Source: JAHFLF01 sp964560145 (lineage in GTDB: Bacteria; Patescibacteriota; Minisyncoccia; UBA6257; 1-14-0-10-44-23). Taken from it: a stretch of 57,560 bases of DNA. Numbering within the stretch: position 1 is the stretch's first letter; every line of letters starts with the position of its first letter. The stretch covers positions 1-57,560 of the forward strand of contig CAZLKS010000001.1 of NCBI GenBank assembly GCA_964560145.1, read 5' to 3'. The notes under the pieces are model-generated. The model saw nothing but the letters and a program-made list of their open reading frames with translations, was not told where the DNA came from and made no database searches. This document shows, in pieces, positions 55,923 through 57,560 of this stretch. Both the position numbers and the translations under genes were made by a program.

Positions 55923-56549
55923 CTACTTGTCGAGAGAGACGAACTGCCCGATGCGGAGGACGTGGCTGTCGAACCAGTAGTAGCGGCAGCGGAAGCCGCC
56001 CTCGTCGCGGATGACGTACCACGCATAGACGTTGCCGTCCCGCGGGCGGCGCCAGCGCGTCTTGCCGCAGACCACGTACTTGCCGACCGGCCAGACCGAC
56101 TTCGAGATCTTGCCGTCGTTGCCCGCGTCGCGCAGGGCGAACGCGGCCCGCTGGCCCCAGTTCGTCGCCGCGTTCTTGCCGCCCCGGTTGCACGCCTCCT
56201 CGAAGGAGATGTACGTGCCGTCCTGCTTCGTGAGAATGTCGTTGAGCTTGATGCGGTCGATGCCCGCGATCAACTCCTCGTCCGAACCGTCGGCGATCAG
56301 CTCCGCGCCGTCGAAGGGCGGAGTGATGGCCGCGCCGTAGCGCGTCGGCATCAGCAGGCCCTTCTCGAGCGCCGCGTCGGCCTCGACGAAGAGCGCCGCG
56401 TCGGCCTCGACGAAGAGCGCCGCGCACTGGTCGAGCACGTGGGGCATCTGCTCCACGACCCGTACCAGCCGCTCACGCGTCCTGCCGTCCTTGAGGAACC
56501 GCTCGTCGATGCCCGCTCCGATCGCCAACCGAACTTCGTCCGTGCGCAT
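55923..56549 (-). CDS. DGR target protein with C-terminal variable region
   Basis: A 208-residue GC-rich protein. ATG 56549 is chosen because GGAGG lies 5 nt upstream. The N-terminal part (about 1-95) is helical and contains a tandem duplication of the octapeptide AALFVEAD. From about residue 118 a compact domain begins (TYISFEEACNRGGKNAATNW) whose last 43 residues are the variable repeat, ending GQFVSLDK and stop. At least 12 codons there differ from the template, mostly AAC-derived. No signal peptide is visible. The ligand is unknown; the fold could be C-type-lectin-like but I cannot show that. Confidence 0.9.
   Translation of the reverse strand: MRTDEVRLAIGAGIDERFLKDGRTRERLVRVVEQMPHVLDQCAALFVEADAALFVEADAALEKGLLMPTRYGAAITPPFDGAELIADGSDEELIAGIDRIKLNDILTKQDGTYISFEEACNRGGKNAATNWGQRAAFALRDAGNDGKISKSVWPVGKYVVCGKTRWRRPRDGNVYAWYVIRDEGGFRCRYYWFDSHVLRIGQFVSLDK
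55931..56059 (-). other. DGR variable repeat (VR)
   Basis: The 3' end of the target gene, aligned to TR without gaps. All 18 substitutions correspond to TR adenines on the coding strand (to G, C or T). The last 20 bp before the stop (55931-55950) are identical to TR and end 6 bp before the stop codon, fitting an initiation-of-mutagenic-homing site. Confidence 0.93.
56369..56419 (-). repeat. 24-bp tandem duplication in the target gene
   Basis: GCCGCGTCGGCCTCGACGAA plus GAGC occurs twice in a row (in frame), encoding a duplicated AALFVEAD. Confidence 0.8.
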
Positions 56550-56714
56550 GTGCGCCTCCAGTGAAAGCCACCTCCAATCCCGCCTACGCTGGCAGGATTC
56601 CAGGCAGCAGCCAAGCATGGCTTTAGCCACGCAATTAAAGTCGTTTTAATCCCTGAAAACAACCTTAATTACGTGGCTAACAGACAAATAGTTATGTTAA
56701 AAATACTGCTCTAC

Positions 56715-56743
56715 AGCATAGCACTTTTTATTAATTCTGTCAA
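56715..56743 (-). promoter_or_regulatory. promoter of the DGR target gene, TTGACA-17-TATGCT
   Basis: On the minus strand a consensus -35 and a good -10 are separated by exactly 17 bp. A leader of about 160 nt follows, with a hairpin at its 5' end and a ribosome site before ATG 56549. Confidence 0.7.
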
Positions 56744-56837
56744 TCACCTTGCCCCTTCGCAAGGCTTTGAATGTAAGCTAAGGTGCTAGCGGCGCAGCTG
56801 ATTCCGCGCTAAAATACATTAACAACTAAATAGGTGA

Positions 56838-57031
56838 CCTAACCCCTGAAGTCCTCTTCAGGATATGGTCAAAAAACCCGCTAGAGAACAATAGACTCCT
56901 CGTCAGAGTCACTCTAGCGGGTCATATCTGGAAACGGATATGGGCGGGGCCGAAAGGCTTCCGTCGCGATGGCGAGGAGTCTTTTGTTCAAAGACTCACC
57001 CATTGCACCGCACTAAACCCCGCTAGGGTGC
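56838..57031 (-). ncRNA. candidate structured RNA with terminator
   Basis: Read on the minus strand, helices follow one another: GCACC/GGTGC, ATGGG/CCCAT enclosing GAGTCTTT/AAAGACTC and GCC-TTTC-GGC, CATATC/GATATG, then ACCCGCTAGAG/CTCTAGCGGGT followed by TTTTTTG as an intrinsic terminator, and CCTGAA/TTCAGG beyond it. I recognise no known RNA family. It could instead be a structured leader for the + strand nuclease gene. Confidence 0.4.
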
Positions 57032-57560
57032 ATGGCAACTTTCAATCCTCCAAGCGAGCAATCGTTTGAGTTTCTTAAACCATATCGCGTCGCCGATGAA
57101 TTATTTACGCTCCCTTCGGGCGAGCAAATATTGATACCAAAATACGCTCCTACTTTTAAACAGTGGCTCGGCATTCCGCTCAATGAAACTTTCGGCGGTA
57201 AGACGGTTCTTGATGTAGACGGAAGACCGATGTTTGCAGAACTTGCGATCATGAATCTTTTCAAACGATCTGGCTGGCAAGCCCGCTGGGTTGAAACTTA
57301 TGCGAAAAGTAAAACCGCCCCAATCTTCTTATCAGAGTGGAAAGATGACAAATACAAAAATCAGTTAGCCGATCCCATTGCGGACGAAAAAATTCTTAGA
57401 TGTTTATCTGATATAGCGGAGATTAATAAGAACAACTACGGCGGATGCTGGGACGTTGTCGCATGGAAAGACGACAGTATAGTTTTTGCTGAATCAAAAC
57501 GCCGGAAACAGGACCGAATTCAAGAAACGCAAATTAACTGGCTAACCGCCGCACTCGCCT
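57032..57560 (+). CDS. VRR-NUC-like nuclease domain protein (partial)
   Basis: An open frame of at least 176 codons running off the right end. The C-terminal visible part, GGCWDVVAWKDDSIVFAESK followed by RRKQDRIQETQINWLTAALA, matches the VRR-NUC/PD-(D/E)xK pattern: catalytic Asp after GG(x)W, the E-S-K triad, and the QxxWL end. Such nucleases are common in phages and mobile elements. The N-terminal part (MATFNPPSEQSFEFLKPYRV) is not recognised. It lies beyond the DGR. Confidence 0.6.
   Translation, partial: MATFNPPSEQSFEFLKPYRVADELFTLPSGEQILIPKYAPTFKQWLGIPLNETFGGKTVLDVDGRPMFAELAIMNLFKRSGWQARWVETYAKSKTAPIFLSEWKDDKYKNQLADPIADEKILRCLSDIAEINKNNYGGCWDVVAWKDDSIVFAESKRRKQDRIQETQINWLTAALA

Larger units (their letters stand above)
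56550..57031. other. leader and structured intergenic region
   Basis: No gene seen. It holds the target leader with a stem TTAGCCACG/CGTGGCTAA (about 56620-56675), the target promoter (56715-56743) and a heavily structured block (56838-57031) listed separately. Confidence 0.6.

Noticed and set aside
55641..56564. A 307-codon + strand ORF across the DGR target region
   Set aside because: It is antisense to the target gene, crosses both hairpins and VR, and is rich in low-complexity Arg/Ala/Asp as expected for the reverse of a GC-rich gene. Its first 50 residues look protein-like, but there is no support for the whole.
56838..57031. RNase P RNA, tmRNA or SRP RNA
   Set aside because: None of the conserved sequence blocks of these RNAs is visible; the region is reported only as an unassigned structured candidate.

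Overview
The window looks like a metagenome-assembled scaffold from a Candidate Phyla Radiation bacterium (Patescibacteria, Parcubacteria-like). It has four 100-N gaps. Supporting features are many very short genes, several transcripts that look leaderless, a type IV pilus locus, a GIY-YIG gene beside tRNA 3' remnants, and isolated housekeeping genes (gatB, rplK, nusG, secE, gyrB, rpmA, rplI, def, fmt). The assignment rests on gene content and style, not on a phylogeny.

Layout: (1) 1-7.9 kb is an accessory strip of small single-gene units on the + strand. They are a GIY-YIG nuclease, membrane protein, SET, HIT, SRPBCC, an orphan, a Fic/Doc toxin-antitoxin pair, two P-loop kinases and a nucleotidyltransferase. 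A conserved box of about 34 bp, a variable imperfect palindrome and a private promoter separate them, so the strip resembles a cassette array. (2) 7.8-14.5 kb holds a sigma factor, a receiver-kinase-receiver signalling set and cell-surface proteins. (3) 14.5-32.4 kb carries housekeeping genes mixed with GC-rich single-gene transcripts (ABC exporter, PurM-like, two TPM-domain proteins, a membrane protein). (4) 32.6-39.9 kb is a type IV pilus locus: two pilins, a PilX-like protein, two prepilins, PilC and PilB. (5) tRNA-Gln(CTG) and several orphan genes follow.

(6) 43.3-52.1 kb is an eight-gene arginine operon on the minus strand (argG, acylornithine carbamoyltransferase, P-loop orphan, argC, argD, argB, aspartoacylase-like deacylase, argH). 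It sits behind a T-box riboswitch whose apparent specifier codon is CGC (Arg). Only the first step, glutamate N-acylation, has no recognised enzyme, and the P-loop orphan is the obvious candidate. De novo arginine synthesis is unusual for this kind of organism.

(7) 52.7-57.5 kb contains a serine recombinase and a complete diversity-generating retroelement (DGR): reverse transcriptase, Avd, a template repeat of about 129 bp, and a target gene whose 3' end holds the variable repeat. By hand alignment all 18 differences between template and variable repeat fall at template adenines (coding strand). Two perfect hairpins lie just past the variable repeat. A partial nuclease gene runs off the right end.

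Two expression styles coexist. Many AT-leaning genes have a TATACT-like -10 only 6-9 nt from ATG and no ribosome binding site. A GC-rich set, including the DGR target, has TTGACA-like/17 bp/-10 promoters, structured leaders, clear Shine-Dalgarno sites and strong hairpin terminators.
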